Source: Erodium maritimum (taxonomy: Eukaryota; Streptophyta; Magnoliopsida; Geraniales; Geraniaceae). Taken from it: DNA of 64,000 nucleotides. The position numbers and the translations under genes were made by a program. The stretch covers positions 33,533,932 to 33,597,931 of the forward strand of contig OY997596.1 of assembly GCA_963921825.1 (NCBI GenBank), written 5' to 3'. This document shows positions 43,448 to 54,456 of this stretch, one piece after another; within the stretch, counting starts at the first letter, position 1; each line of letters opens with the position of its first letter. Below the pieces are notes generated by a model that searched no databases, was not told the DNA's origin, and saw nothing but the letters and a program-made list of their open reading frames with translations.

Positions 43448-43552
43448 GGGTTAATTTCATCTCACTACCCTAAAGATTCTTGATTTTCATCTCACTACCC
43501 TAACTATGGTGTGTTGCACTTCACTACCGTAAATATGATTTTATTTTCACTT
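43448..43552 (+). repeat. Left terminal inverted repeat of the Mutator-like element
   Basis: Contains tttcatctcactacccta twice. The partner is at about 49447-49551 in reverse. Confidence 0.88.
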
Positions 43553-44814
43553 TACTATCTACTGTTAGTTTCTATCTATTTTCCATCCATTTTCCATCCA
43601 AACACCTAAAAATTCTATAATACCCCTCACTAACAGTCAAATATTCAAACTCATGCCATTGATTTAAAATTTTTTTATTATTTTTATTTATTTTATAAAA
43701 ATTAGATTTCATTTTAAAAATCTGTTTTTTTATTATAAAATCATATTTTACTTTCAAAAAATCAGATTTTACTTTAAAATATCAGTTTTTATTTTAAAAA
43801 ATCATATTTTATTCAAAAATAAGATTTTATTTTTGAAAATCAGATTTAACTTTTTTTAAATTATTTTTTATATTAAAAATTAAGTTTATTTTTTAAAAAT
43901 CAGATTTAATTTTATAAAATCAGTTTTATTTTTAAAAAATCGTATTTTTTTTAAAAGCGAAAAAGTTTTATTAGGCAAGCGCTTTACAAAAACGTAAAAC
44001 GATGCAAGAAAACCGATCCTTAAAAGGACCTTTTCCCCAAACCGAACCAAGCAAGTCGTAAACAAAAACAAATACAGAACAGGAAAGTAAACAACCTCGC
44101 CTACTTCCTATCCGGATTCAAGCAAAGAAATCGGTTTGAAATCGAAACAGGATCTGAATTTCCTGAAGACACTTCCGGAAAAACCTCATTCTCGCTATCC
44201 TCGACATCCTCCTCAGGTATTTTTTTAATCACTTTTTATTTAAATAAATCAGTTTTATTTTTTAAAAAGCAGATTTTTAATTCTTTTATTTTTAATTCAT
44301 TTCAGAAATGCTACCCAACCCCTCCATCTTCAACAATCCCACCAAATCACCATCTCCGAAACTAAAATTTCAACAACATTCCCACCAAATCATTATCTCC
44401 AAAATAAAAATAATTCAGCCATTAACAATTCAAATTACACAACCAATTTTCTTTTCATTATCATGCACATCAGAAAATTCAAATCAGAAACACTTGGAAA
44501 CCAAAAAAAAATATTGACACCAAAATCAGATACACGAAATCAATAGAAAATGTCCATGAAAATGAAACTTTTCTATCCCCGAGTTCAATCTCACTGGCGA
44601 GGACAAGCTCCATCTCCCCGAGTTCAATCCCACGTGTGAACAGTCTCCTTAAATTTTTCCTCATCCAGAAACTGCAAGATCAGAAACACGAGCTCTCTAC
44701 TAAGAGACGACTTCGAACCCACGGGTCTTCAATTCGTCTCAAAGCACAAACTTGACCAATCTCGCTAGATCTGTACAAAAAATTAAAAAAAATCGCAAAA
44801 TATCAAAACTAAAT
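43553..44814. other. Interior of the Mutator-like element, left part
   Basis: 43650-43960 is a degenerate AT-rich run of aaaatcagattttatttt words. 43960-44215 has a tract beginning agcgaaaaagttttattagg, resembling the 3' end of a LINE-like sequence in reverse (compare 54465). 44300-44760 carries frames without known domains. Confidence 0.4.
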
Positions 44815-44942
44815 CAAGGTTGTAAACGGCGCTAGGCGCTAGTCGGGCGGCGAAGACCCTCCTAGGTGTCAGGCAGGGACTAGGCGGGGATTATTATTTT
44901 TATGTTTTTATTAACAAGTACATATAACACAAATAGGTTATT
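44815..44942 (+). repeat. hAT-like left end, second copy
   Basis: caaggttgtaaacggcgcta and the following bases match the left end of the hAT-like element at 50260, including ggcgctagtcgggcggcga. The matching right end was not found. The solo LTR at 44943 is inserted into it. Confidence 0.65.
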
Positions 44943-47900
44943 TGTCACACCCCAATTTCAGTAAACCGAACTCGGGACGCGAACGTTTTAAAAACATAAA
45001 AACACTTGAAACCTGTTTTCATTAAATCACTTTAAAATACCAGTTTAGTTCAACAAAATAATAATTACAACTTAAAACACGTCCCAACAAGTGGAAAAAA
45101 ACGAGGTACACATCACTAGACTCAAAACACCCAGAAACCCGCTTCAAGCTCTTCAAGCTTCAGAAGCTCCCATAGTCCAGCCTGCGAACGGTACCTGTAG
45201 GAAAAGCAGATAGGGGTGAGCGTTCGCTCACCACCACGGATAACAGACTGACTACGGCATAATTAGCAGACAATGCCGGTAACACCAAAAACAAGGTCAA
45301 CACCGGGGAACACTGTCCCCAACCCAAGTACTCTGACTGAACATACACCCACTGTTACCTTCCTTGACCAACTCAACACTGACACGTAAAGTAGACCCGA
45401 CACAACGATCACGACCTCTTCCAAGAACACGACATAAAGACTACGCAACACCAAACAAGATCACAAAGGATCGCACACCAAACAAGATCACAAATGATCG
45501 CAAACCAGCTGCCAAGAATGCTCACGCCCTCCCGAGACTCTAACTCGGTCAAGCCAACCCAAGAATGCTTGCAACTTACCGAGACTCTAACTCGTAAGCC
45601 AGCCGGAAAAATGCTTGCAACTTTTTGAGACTCTAACTCGTAAGCCAGCCAAAGAATTCTTGCAACTTACCGAGACTCTAACTCGTAAGCCAGCCAAAGT
45701 ATGCTCACAAACCCAAACCACACACGCACGGCCAGGACCCCTTTATTGGCGGGCGGGCCCCCTACCCCATCTGAACATGCAGACGCGTGTGCTCGTGGAC
45801 CCCCGTTTCATGAAGCGGGCCCCCAACCTCAGGTAACCACAAACACAATCTCAATCACAATCACAATCACAAGCAAGTTCAACAACCAGTAACAACACAG
45901 GTTCAACACTCGCAGGCACTCATGGCCACCAAGACACCAACAGTAAAACTCGGACTCAACAGCCCCACAGGCACTCACGGCCTCCCAAGACACACCAATA
46001 GTAAAACACGGACTCAACAGCCCCACAGGCACTCACGGCCTCCCAAGACACCCCAACCGTAAAACATGGACTCAACAGCCCCATAGGCACCCACGGCCTC
46101 CCAAGACACACCAACAGTAACTCACGGGCTCAACCACCCCACGGACACTCATGGCCACCCAAAACACCAAAGGTAAAGACGCGGGTTCAACGACCCCACG
46201 GGCACTCATGGCCACCCCAAAACTCAACAATAAAACACGCGTGCAACTTACCGAGACTCTAACTCGTAAGCCAGCTGAAGAATGCTTGCAACCCCCCCCG
46301 AGACTCTAACTCGGTCAGGCCAGCCAAAGACACCAACCTGAGTACACGGGCTCTCAATGCCACCCAAGACACCACAGCAAAACACGGGCTCTCATGGCCA
46401 CCCAAACTCAACAATAAAACACGGGCTCTTAAGGCCACCCAAGACACAACAGCAAAACATGGGCTCTCATGGCCACCCAAACTCAACAATAAAACACGGG
46501 CTCTCAAGGCCACCCAAGACACAACAGCAAAACACGGGCTCTCATGGCCACCCAAACTCAACAATAAAACACGGGCTCTCAAGGCCACCCAAGACACCAT
46601 AATCAATCAACCTCTGGCTTAACCAAAGCCTCCAACAGTCCTAATATAAACAGTTTCTCAATCAACCTCCGGGCATGGTCATATGCCTCCAGTACTCCTA
46701 ATAACGCTAAGTTCACAAACAACCTCCGGGCATGGTCATATGCCTCCAGTAATTCTAATAACGCTAAGTTCTCTGCTCCTACGACACTACTAAGTGTCAC
46801 ATGCTTTTCTCATATTCGCTACGTTCCCGTATCATGCTTTTCTAATATTTAAATAAACCTATTTAACCCACGACACCCCGATGTCACATGCAATTCTACT
46901 GTTAACTTTCCGCAGTCAGGGCCGAGATCCGGCTACTTTTCCCTACCTCGTGCGTGTTGTCCCAAAAGCCAAACAACGAGCTCCGGTGATGATCTCAGTC
47001 ACTCACCCAGCTTTCCCTTGCCTCGGTACGTGGCACGATCTAAAAGAACATAATTTAAAGGCACTTAACAACTTGCAGGAATAAACTGAAAATCATTAAA
47101 CTCGATGCCCAAACTTAACCCCGACAATTTCGATCACTCCCAAACTTCCCAATTACTCGACATTGTCGATAAGGGACCCGTCAATGCCCGATTCGCCCGA
47201 CATGGCGAATCTGCCCGGGTTTAGTAAATGCCCTTCCGGGGCTCCAAAAGTTCCCGTTTTCGTTTCTACGGTCTTAGAATAATTCAAGGGTCCCAATGTA
47301 GTTGACCAAATTTAATTCCGACTTTCGAGTCAATTAAATGACGTTTAAAGTTTCTAAACCCGATAAATTACAACTTCTCCAATTTAATTCCAATTTTCGA
47401 TTCGGTTAAGGATAAATGGTCCGGGGAACGTTTTAAACCACCCAAAACACAAAACCCGATCACCCGAGCACGTGGGCCCCACCCGGCCAAGCTAGGCCGT
47501 GGGCCCTAGGGTTCATGTGGGGCTCGGCCACCATGGTGGTGGTCGGCCCTAGGTCCGGCCAGCCACCTCCTATGGTGGCCGGCCACCCCCCATGGTGGCC
47601 GGGGCTTCTCCCGAGCCCCCGGTCGCCGGAAAACGTTCGATCAAGCCTCCAACACCTCTAAAACGTCTCCAACAATTACCCCAACACCAAAACCACCTTA
47701 AACTAATAGTTTTACACAAACCCTAACAATTGAAAATCAACAAAACGGGAATCGGTTCGGTGCTTACTCAAGAGGAGAACGAGGGGAACGAGATTGCTCC
47801 TTGCCTTGAGACGATCCAAAGGTTCGATAAACTCCAAACCCTAGCTTTCCCTCTCTTCTCTCTTCTTCTTCTTCTCCTTCTCTCTCTAAACCCTCTCTTC

Positions 47901-48450
47901 CTTTCTAATTAAATCAACTAACTCATTTTCTATTTTTTTTCTCCTTTAAACACATATGGCCGGCCACACATAGGCACCACACATTTCCCCCCAAAACTAA
48001 CACCACCAAAATTAGGTCAAGTGTCAAGGTGGGTCCCACACCTTTTGGAAAATATCTACTTGATATTTTCCAATCAGATTCGCGAAAAACGGACGTTTCG
48101 GGCCCCGAACGGGCACTTTTCCCAAGAAATTACAAAACTTGACGGGCTACAAGGAAACGGTTCAACTAAGACCGCTGCGATGACGGCTAAGCTTTTCGGA
48201 TCCAAAACGGTCCTCGAATGGACCAAAACGTCGCTCGGTTGTCTTTTCCAGCGAAAAGTCAACATTTCCCGAATTGATCAGAAAGTTGCCCTGAGTCCCC
48301 CGGAACTCACTTTGGTCAATAACGGGGTCAACTTAAGTCCGGTATGACACTCGGGGTCATTTTAGGTTCACTTAACTGTCAGTCTTAAAAATTTTAAATT
48401 TTCCTGTTTTTCGCAGGTTTGACTGGCGTTGACCGGGAGTGGTTATTACA
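44943..48450 (-). repeat. Solo LTR, family B, 3508 bp, target duplication ttatt
   Basis: On the plus strand it runs from tgtcacaccccaatttcag to gagtggttattaca, the full family-B LTR in reverse. The 5 bases ttatt lie on both sides (44938-44942 and 48451-48455). No interior is present, so it is the product of LTR-LTR recombination of a whole gypsy element. It carries two arrays of the 57-bp type (about 45905-46245 and 46350-46610), one array of a different unit (45510-45700) and the hairpin at 45215-45232. Confidence 0.95.
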
Positions 48451-48663
48451 TTATTTTATTTCAAATATCATCTAATATATAATTACATAATATCTAATCT
48501 TTTAAAAAGAAGAATTCATTTAAAATTTTAATATGGATTTGTGCATAAGATATAGAAATGGTAGCATATCAATGTTGTATAGCTTCCTCAAAAAACAAAT
48601 GTTGTATAGCACTCCAAAATTAAAATTATATCATATTAATTCTAACAAAACACAATAACAAAA
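48451..48663. other. AT-rich continuation of the Mutator-like interior
   Basis: AT-rich sequence resembling the inner part of the hAT-like element after its left end. No feature beyond that. Confidence 0.4.
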
Positions 48664-48860
48664 GCCCATCTAGCTCAGTCGCAAAACACAAGGTTTTAGA
48701 CCATTGGGATGTGGGTTCGAATCCCACTGTTGACAAGTTACGTGTGCAGCTTGCCTTGGCCCGCCTGACCTATCCGGGTCATGGTGTTGCGCTCCATTTG
48801 AGCGCCAGGCGGGCGCCCATCATGTTTTTTGCAACAGTGGTCTAAGTGACGGAAAAAAAA
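48664..48860 (+). mobile_element. tRNA-derived SINE
   Basis: The head resembles a tRNA with an RNA polymerase III A box (tagctcagtcg, 48671-48681) and a perfect B box (ggttcgaatcc, 48714-48724). A tRNA-unrelated body of about 120 bases follows, and the element ends in an A-run (48853-48860). It cannot fold a tRNA acceptor stem, so it is not a tRNA gene. Flanking duplications are not clear. Confidence 0.75.
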
Positions 48861-49446
48861 TAATTAACCAGAACTAGATCATTGAACCACTATTTCGAGC
48901 ACAAAATTAACAGATAGTGAGGGGAAAATCTAGGGTTCTTCGGGATTGAAGGGATAAGAGAGCATCTTTGTACTATACAATCCAGATTTGTTCCTCGCTG
49001 GAGAAGACGTTGTTGCAAAGCCTCTACAGTGCTCCATTCGCCACTGTGCTACACACGTTGCTTTGACCGACGTCTCCATCCGCCCCACCATCTAGAACCA
49101 AGGAGAGCGAGATCATATCTACTCATTATGAAGCTTCTTCCCCGAGCACCGACCTTTCACCGCAGCTCTGAGCTGGCGTCGCTACTCCACCGAACTTTGA
49201 TATGTCACTTTGCCGTCTAAAACTATTGATCCAGTGTCGTTACTCCATGTCGGCCACGTCCATGCATATTGTTCTGGCATAGGTGGTTCACGAAGGAGTC
49301 GTGCATGGAGAGGTTGAGGGTGAGGGGTGTAATTTAGGGTTTTTGAATTTGAAGGGTATTTTGGGTATTTTAAAAAAGTCAGTGTCATGTGCCAGGCATG
49401 TGACCGTTTCCATCCACAAATGGATGGAAATTGACGTTTGGTACGA
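48861..49446. other. Interior of the Mutator-like element, right part
   Basis: Gene-like composition around 48900-49320 (a leader-like part and short frames with no known domain). It could be captured gene sequence, but nothing is recognised. Confidence 0.3.
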
Positions 49447-50159
49447 ACGTGCAAATAAAATCATAGTTGAAGTAGTAAGGTGCAACAAACCATAGTTAGG
49501 GTAGTGAGATGAAAATCAAGAATTTTTAGGGTAGTGAGATGAAATTAACCCTATCATTTTTAGTAACCATGGCATGTCAAATTTTGAGCTTTATTGGGAA
49601 TTCATTAGCTGTTAAGAATTTGCAATTTCATCTAAGTTGTGTGTAGAATCAAAGTTCTTATCACAAGTGATATCTTAGTTGTTCATCATTAGAATCGAGC
49701 ATGTAGGATGGAAGGAATTAAAATTCCTCTTATAAATTTGAGTTTCATATATGTTATACAAGCAAATTAGCATTTAATAACTCAATGGTTGTAAGCTACT
49801 TAATTCATTATTAGAATATATTTACTTGGTGTCGAGAAATCAAATAGAAACCCACCTTTAACATAAAAACTATGTGAACCTAGTAAAGTCATACATTTCA
49901 TAAATGGATGGGTGAGATGTAATTGAGTTGTTGACTTGTTGACTGCAAAAACACAACACTTTTTGATAAGTTGTAGGGTTTTTTTTAGTAGAACTATCAC
50001 ATTACTTTTTTTTTATGATTTCACAAATTTAATCTTTCCCTCTTTGTTTGAACTTCAATTGGCTTCAAACTTGTGCCAATATTTTTATGTTTTCAAGGGC
50101 TTTCGATCAAGATCAATCATGAATATATTTTGAAGAAAGAAAAAAAATTATTTCCTAGC

Positions 50160-50259
50160 TGATTTAAAAATATATAATTGGGTAATTTTTATCAACACTT
50201 TACATTGGTTTTATCAACACTTTACACTGGTTTTATCAACACTGAACATTAGTTTTATC
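50160..50259. repeat. ttttatcaacact repeats, left of the hAT insertion
   Basis: Short units of ttttatcaacactttacac type that continue on the other side (53654-53990). The last 8 bases gttttatc (50252-50259) are the hAT target duplication. Confidence 0.75.
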
Positions 50260-50765
50260 CAAGGTTGTAAATGGCGCTAGGCGCTAGTCGGGCGGCGAGG
50301 GCCTCTAGGCGTCAGGCGGGGACTAGTCGGGGACTAGGCGGGGCCTAGGCATATTTTATTTTTAAAAAATATTTTTAATTATTAATAAAAACATATTACA
50401 CATATACATAATGAAAATATATTATAATATTATACTATACAAATATAAAATTTATATTATATGACTAGAAAATTATATCATAAAATTATTAATTTGATGT
50501 TAATAAATGGTTAGATTACAATTTTGTTATACATTTATATTATATTACATACTAAGCTAAAGTTTTTTTTATAGAAACGTTACTAAGCTAAAAAAAATTG
50601 AAACGGGAAAGAAGTAGTACTACGATAAAATCGTGCTTAAAAGGAGGGACCTCACAGTCCCGGATACCAGCTTTTGTCCCAACCGGCCGTAGCCCGTCGG
50701 GCGCACATGGTTCCATACATATAGTCCGCTTTGATTCGCGGATCCAAACTTAGGAGTTCCTCGAT

Positions 50766-51368
50766 CCAACGTTACAAAAAATAATAAACCAAATTCCTAA
50801 ACTTATTGAGCCACATGATTATTCGAACTAACGTAGCGAAACCTACTGGAGAATTTGTCTTTAGTGCAGAATTCCCGAGATCTCCCTGCTGCAAAAACTT
50901 GTTCAGGGTTGAGAGTCCAGAAGTTGAGTGCATGTGAAGTAGGTCCCGAACTCTCGTTCCTCCTCCCGGATCCCAGATCCATCTAGGAAGCAGGCCCATG
51001 CTGGCGAGGGGTGACCCTGGGGCGGTAGGCCGTTGTAGATGGAAGACGACGTGTGGAGCCCGTATTCCGGAAAACGTCAGGGGGGCCACGGTGGCTACTG
51101 GCTCGAGGGCCGGACCGGTACGGCGACGCATGATCGGTAGCGCGAAGCGAGGAAGAGGTCGTGGAATGGATTGAACGATAGGCGGCGACCTTCGTAGGTA
51201 GTCCGTCTGCAAAAAAGACAAGAAAAATAAAACCGACTCTGATCAAAAGAACGGCGACAGTAGATTGGACCCCGAAGGGTAGTGGAGAGCTTTGGAAGAA
51301 GGGGCTTCGATTGGACCTCGAAGGGTAGTGGAGAGCTTTGGAGCAGGGGCTTCAATGGTGGTTGCCAT
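50766..51368 (-). CDS. Gene-like module, copy 1: short first exon, intron-like tract, second frame
   Basis: On the minus strand, after a pyrimidine-rich leader, an ATG at 51368 opens a 41-codon frame starting MATTIEAPAPKLSTTLRGP, whose own sequence contains an imperfect 45-base duplication. A tract ending cttgtcttttttgcag (at about 51207) looks like a 3' splice site and is followed by a frame (50772-51206) with no recognised domain. This is the layout of a captured plant gene start. The product is unknown. A donor site was not fixed. Confidence 0.4.
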
Positions 51369-51547
51369 GAAGGAGGGGGGTGGGGGAAGGGGCTGCGCGC
51401 AGAGAGAATTAGGTTTCTCTCTGCGCGACTTCTTCTTTACTAAGCTAAAGTAAGTACACGTGTATTTTTAAAAACAAAAATCAATACATAAAAACAAAAA
51501 TTATATACTAAACTAAATATATACACGTGTATTTTCAAAAAGTAAAG

Positions 51548-52195
51548 TTAATACACGTACAGACTCAGTCTAACCCTAGGAGTTCCTCGATCCAACGTTA
51601 CAAAAAAATAATAAACGAAATTCCTAAACTTATTGAGCCACATGATTATTCGAACTAAAGCAGCGAAACCTACTGGAGACTTTGTCTTTAGTGCAGAATT
51701 CCCGAGATCTCCCTGCTGCAAAAACTTGTTCGGGGTTGAGAGTCCAGAAGTTGGGTGCCTGTGAAGTAGGTCCCGAACTCCCGGTCCTCCTCCCGGATCC
51801 CGGATCCATCTAGGAAACAGGCCCATGCCGGCGAGGGTTGACACTAGGGCGGTAGGCCGCTGCAGATGGAAGACGGCGCGTGGATCCCGTATTCTAGAAA
51901 ACGTTAGGGGGGCCACGGTGGCTACTGGCTCAACGGCCGGACCGGTACGGCGACGCATGATCGGTAGCGCGAAGTGAGGGAGAGGCTGTGGCACGGATTG
52001 AACGATAGGCGGCGACCTTCGGAGGTAGTCCATCTGCAAAAAAGACAAGAAAAATAAAACCGACTCCGATCAAAAGAACGACGACGATAGATTGGACCCC
52101 GAAGGGTAGTGGAGAGCTTTGGAAGAAGGGGCTTCGATTGGACCTCGAAGGGTAGTGGAGAGCTTTGGAGCAGGGGCTTCAATGGTGGTTGCCAT
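51548..52195 (-). CDS. Gene-like module, copy 2 (166-aa second frame)
   Basis: Same layout: ATG at 52195, intron-like tract near 52034, and a 166-aa frame at 51548-52048 reading DYLRRSPPIVQSVPQPLPHF. It extends into the next module's leader. The protein has no recognised domain and is rich in arginine and proline. The frame has the same translation in copy 3. Confidence 0.4.
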
Positions 52196-52374
52196 GAAGG
52201 AGGGGGGTGGGGGAAGGGGCTGCGCGCAGAGAGAATTAGGTTTCTCTCTGCGCGACTTCTTCTTTACTAAGCTAAAGTAAGTACACGTGTATTTTTAAAA
52301 ACAAAAATCAATACATAAAAACAAAAATTATATACTAAACTAAATATATACACGTGTATTTTCAAAAAGTAAAG

Positions 52375-53022
52375 TTAATACACGTACAGACTCAGTCTAA
52401 CCCTAGGAGTTCCTCGATCCAACGTTACAAAAAAATAATAAACGAAATTCCTAAACTTATTGAGCCACATGATTATTCGAACTAAAGCAGCGAAACCTAC
52501 TGGAGACTTTGTCTTTAGTGCAGAATTCCCGAGATCTCCCTGCTGCAAAAACTTGTTCGGGGTTGAGAGTCCAGAAGTTGGGTGCCTGTGAAGTAGGTCC
52601 CGAACTCCCGGTCCTCCTCCCGGATCCCGGATCCATCTAGGAAACAGGCCCATGCCGGCGAGGGTTGACACTAGGGCGGTAGGCCGCTGCAGATGGAAGA
52701 CGGCGCGTGGATCCCGTATTCTAGAAAACGTTAGGGGGGCCACGGTGGCTACTGGCTCAACGGCCGGACCGGTACGGCGACGCATGATCGGTAGCGCGAA
52801 GTGAGGGAGAGGCTGTGGCACGGATTGAACGATAGGCGGCGACCTTCGGAGGTAGTCCATCTGCAAAAAAGACAAGAAAAATAAAACCGACTCCGATCAA
52901 AAGAACGACGACGATAGATTGGACCCCGAAGGGTAGTGGAGATCTTTGGAAGCAGGGGCTTCGATTGGACCCCGAAGGGTAGTGGAGAGCTTTGGAGCAG
53001 GGGCTTCAATGGTGGATGCCAT
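52375..53022 (-). CDS. Gene-like module, copy 3 (166-aa second frame)
   Basis: ATG at 53022, second frame 52375-52875 identical in translation to copy 2. The first-exon part differs by a few bases from copy 2 (for example a GCC to GCA codon region next to the start), so the module ends are less alike than the centres. Confidence 0.4.
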
Positions 53023-53230
53023 GAAGGAGGGGGTGGGGGAAGGGGCTGCGCACAGAGAGAATTAGGTTTCTCTCTGCGCGACTTCTTCTTTACTAAGCTA
53101 AAGTTAGTACACGTGTATTTTTAAAAACAAAAATCAATACATAAAAACAAAAATTATATGCTAAACTAAATATATACACGTGTATTTTGAAAAAGTAAAG
53201 TTAATACACGTACAGACTCAGTGTAACCCT

Positions 53231-53645
53231 AATATAAAATTAGATAACAACTTCATCTTCCTCTAATTTATGTTGCGTTGTTGCTGGCTTGCGGCTGCCT
53301 CTTTTTTGAGTTCATTTTGTTCTCTGTTTCTACATGATCCAAGCCTTCATCAAATTTTATGTTTCTTCTCTGGCTCTTCTTCGCGACAACTCGTCAGATC
53401 TATATTCATCTTTTCTTCATCTTCAACATGAACCATCGTCCTCGCCGTCCGATTTGAGTCCGATTGGTAGCGCCTGACTCCGATTTGCCCAGCCTGGCTT
53501 CGATTTGGCGCGCCTGGCCGTGCCCAGTCCGCTTGAGCGGCTAGAAATCGGGTGGCCGCCTTGTTCCGCCCGATTCGGCCAAATCGTGTCGTCGGAGTCA
53601 ATTTTCGCGCCTAGGCGGGCGCCTCAGGCAACTTTTACAAACATG
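53231..53645. other. Right subterminal part of the hAT-like element
   Basis: Contains an 83-aa minus-strand frame (53350-53601) with no known domain and GC-rich repeats of the type gcgcctggc/gcctgactccgattt leading into the terminal repeat. Confidence 0.5.
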
Positions 53646-54456
53646 GTTTTATCACCTCATTTTCCAAAATTGAACTTGATTTTTACCACATCACATGTTT
53701 TTTTATGAACATTAAACACTAGCTTTATCAACACTAAACACTTGGTTTATCATTAAATTTGCATGTGTTTTATCACCTTATCACATGTTTTATATTAACA
53801 CGAAACTCTAGTTTATCACCCTTATTATCAAAATTGAAGATGATTTTTATCAATTCATCACGTGTGTTTTTAATCATCTTAGTACATGTTTTTTTATCAA
53901 CATTTAGCATTAATTTGATAACCCAATAAAAAACAATTATTAGTGAAGATTTATCAACACTCAACATTATTTTTATCACCCTGATATAACTTTTTATTTT
54001 CGTGCTTCAAAATATATTCAATATGCTACTTGATAGATAACCCTTGGAAAATTATTGGCGCAAGTTTGAAGCTAATTGGAGTTCAAACGAATCGGGAATG
54101 ATTAAATTTAATGATTTGGTCAAGAAAAAAATGGACACTTGTCCACATGGCACCATGCTATTACAATTATGACCTTGCTTGTGGGAGAAAGAAAGAGAAT
54201 AGCGTGTATGTTGGGTGTGATTGGAGTGATGATGTGGCATCATGGTGAACATTGGATGTGTGTGGTTGGGATTGGTTCTCACAGTTCTTAGGTTAAGAGG
54301 GGTTTCTATTAGATTTGTCGTCTTTGTTTAGGCATTAAAGATAAATAAATATCTTCCCTATTATGTGGTAAATTAGAAATCCATCAATTTTAAGAAACGT
54401 GCTATTATAATTATATGGTAATTAGCAATTGTTGGTAAGGAAGTCTTTCCTTATTC

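Larger units (their letters stand above)
43448..49551. mobile_element. Mutator-like element with 9-bp target duplications
   Basis: The left end gggttaatttcatctcacta is repeated inverted at the right end, with near-identity over about 100 bases (43448-43552 and about 49447-49551) and weaker similarity further in. The 9 bases tatcatttt flank both sides exactly (43439-43447, 49552-49560), the length expected for Mutator insertions. No transposase is seen. It holds an hAT end (44815), a solo gypsy LTR (44943-48450) and a SINE (48664). Without them about 2.4 kb remains, so it is probably non-autonomous. Confidence 0.88.
50752..53230. repeat. Three tandem modules of about 826-827 bp
   Basis: The word aggagttcctcgatccaacg starts the modules at 50752, 51578 and 52405, giving spacings of 826 and 827. 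The last copy ends near 53230 at cagactcagtgtaacccta. Modules 2 and 3 are nearly identical over most of their length, module 1 is more diverged in its first half. Confidence 0.93.
50260..53645. mobile_element. hAT-like non-autonomous transposon, 3386 bp
   Basis: Ends are caaggttgtaaatggcgc on the left and, reversed, catgtttgtaaaagttgcc on the right, short imperfect inverted repeats of the kind found in plant hAT elements. The 8 bases gttttatc flank both ends exactly (50252-50259, 53646-53653), the hAT target length. GC-rich subterminal words (ggcgctaggcg, gcctaggcgggcgcc) lie at both ends. No transposase is seen. The interior is an array of three 826-827-bp modules. Confidence 0.88.
49834..54319. 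mobile_element. Long-inverted-repeat element (Mutator-like or foldback type)
   Basis: The left arm (49834 to about 50160) and the right arm (about 54000-54319) are inverted, diverged copies: outer ends gagaaatcaaatagaaaccc and, reversed, gacaaatctaatagaaaccc; inner words ttggcttcaaacttg and its reverse. Between arms and centre lie ttttatcaacact-type repeats. A flanking target duplication was not found, so the exact ends are uncertain. A third arm is at 35434-35740. The centre is occupied by an hAT-like element. Confidence 0.7.

Noticed and set aside
46350-46610. CRISPR-like array of regular repeats
   Set aside because: Repeats have no unique spacers, lie in a plant LTR and vary like a minisatellite.
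48664-48735. Possible tRNA gene
   Set aside because: Only the A and B boxes fit. The acceptor and anticodon stems do not pair, and a SINE body with an A-run follows.
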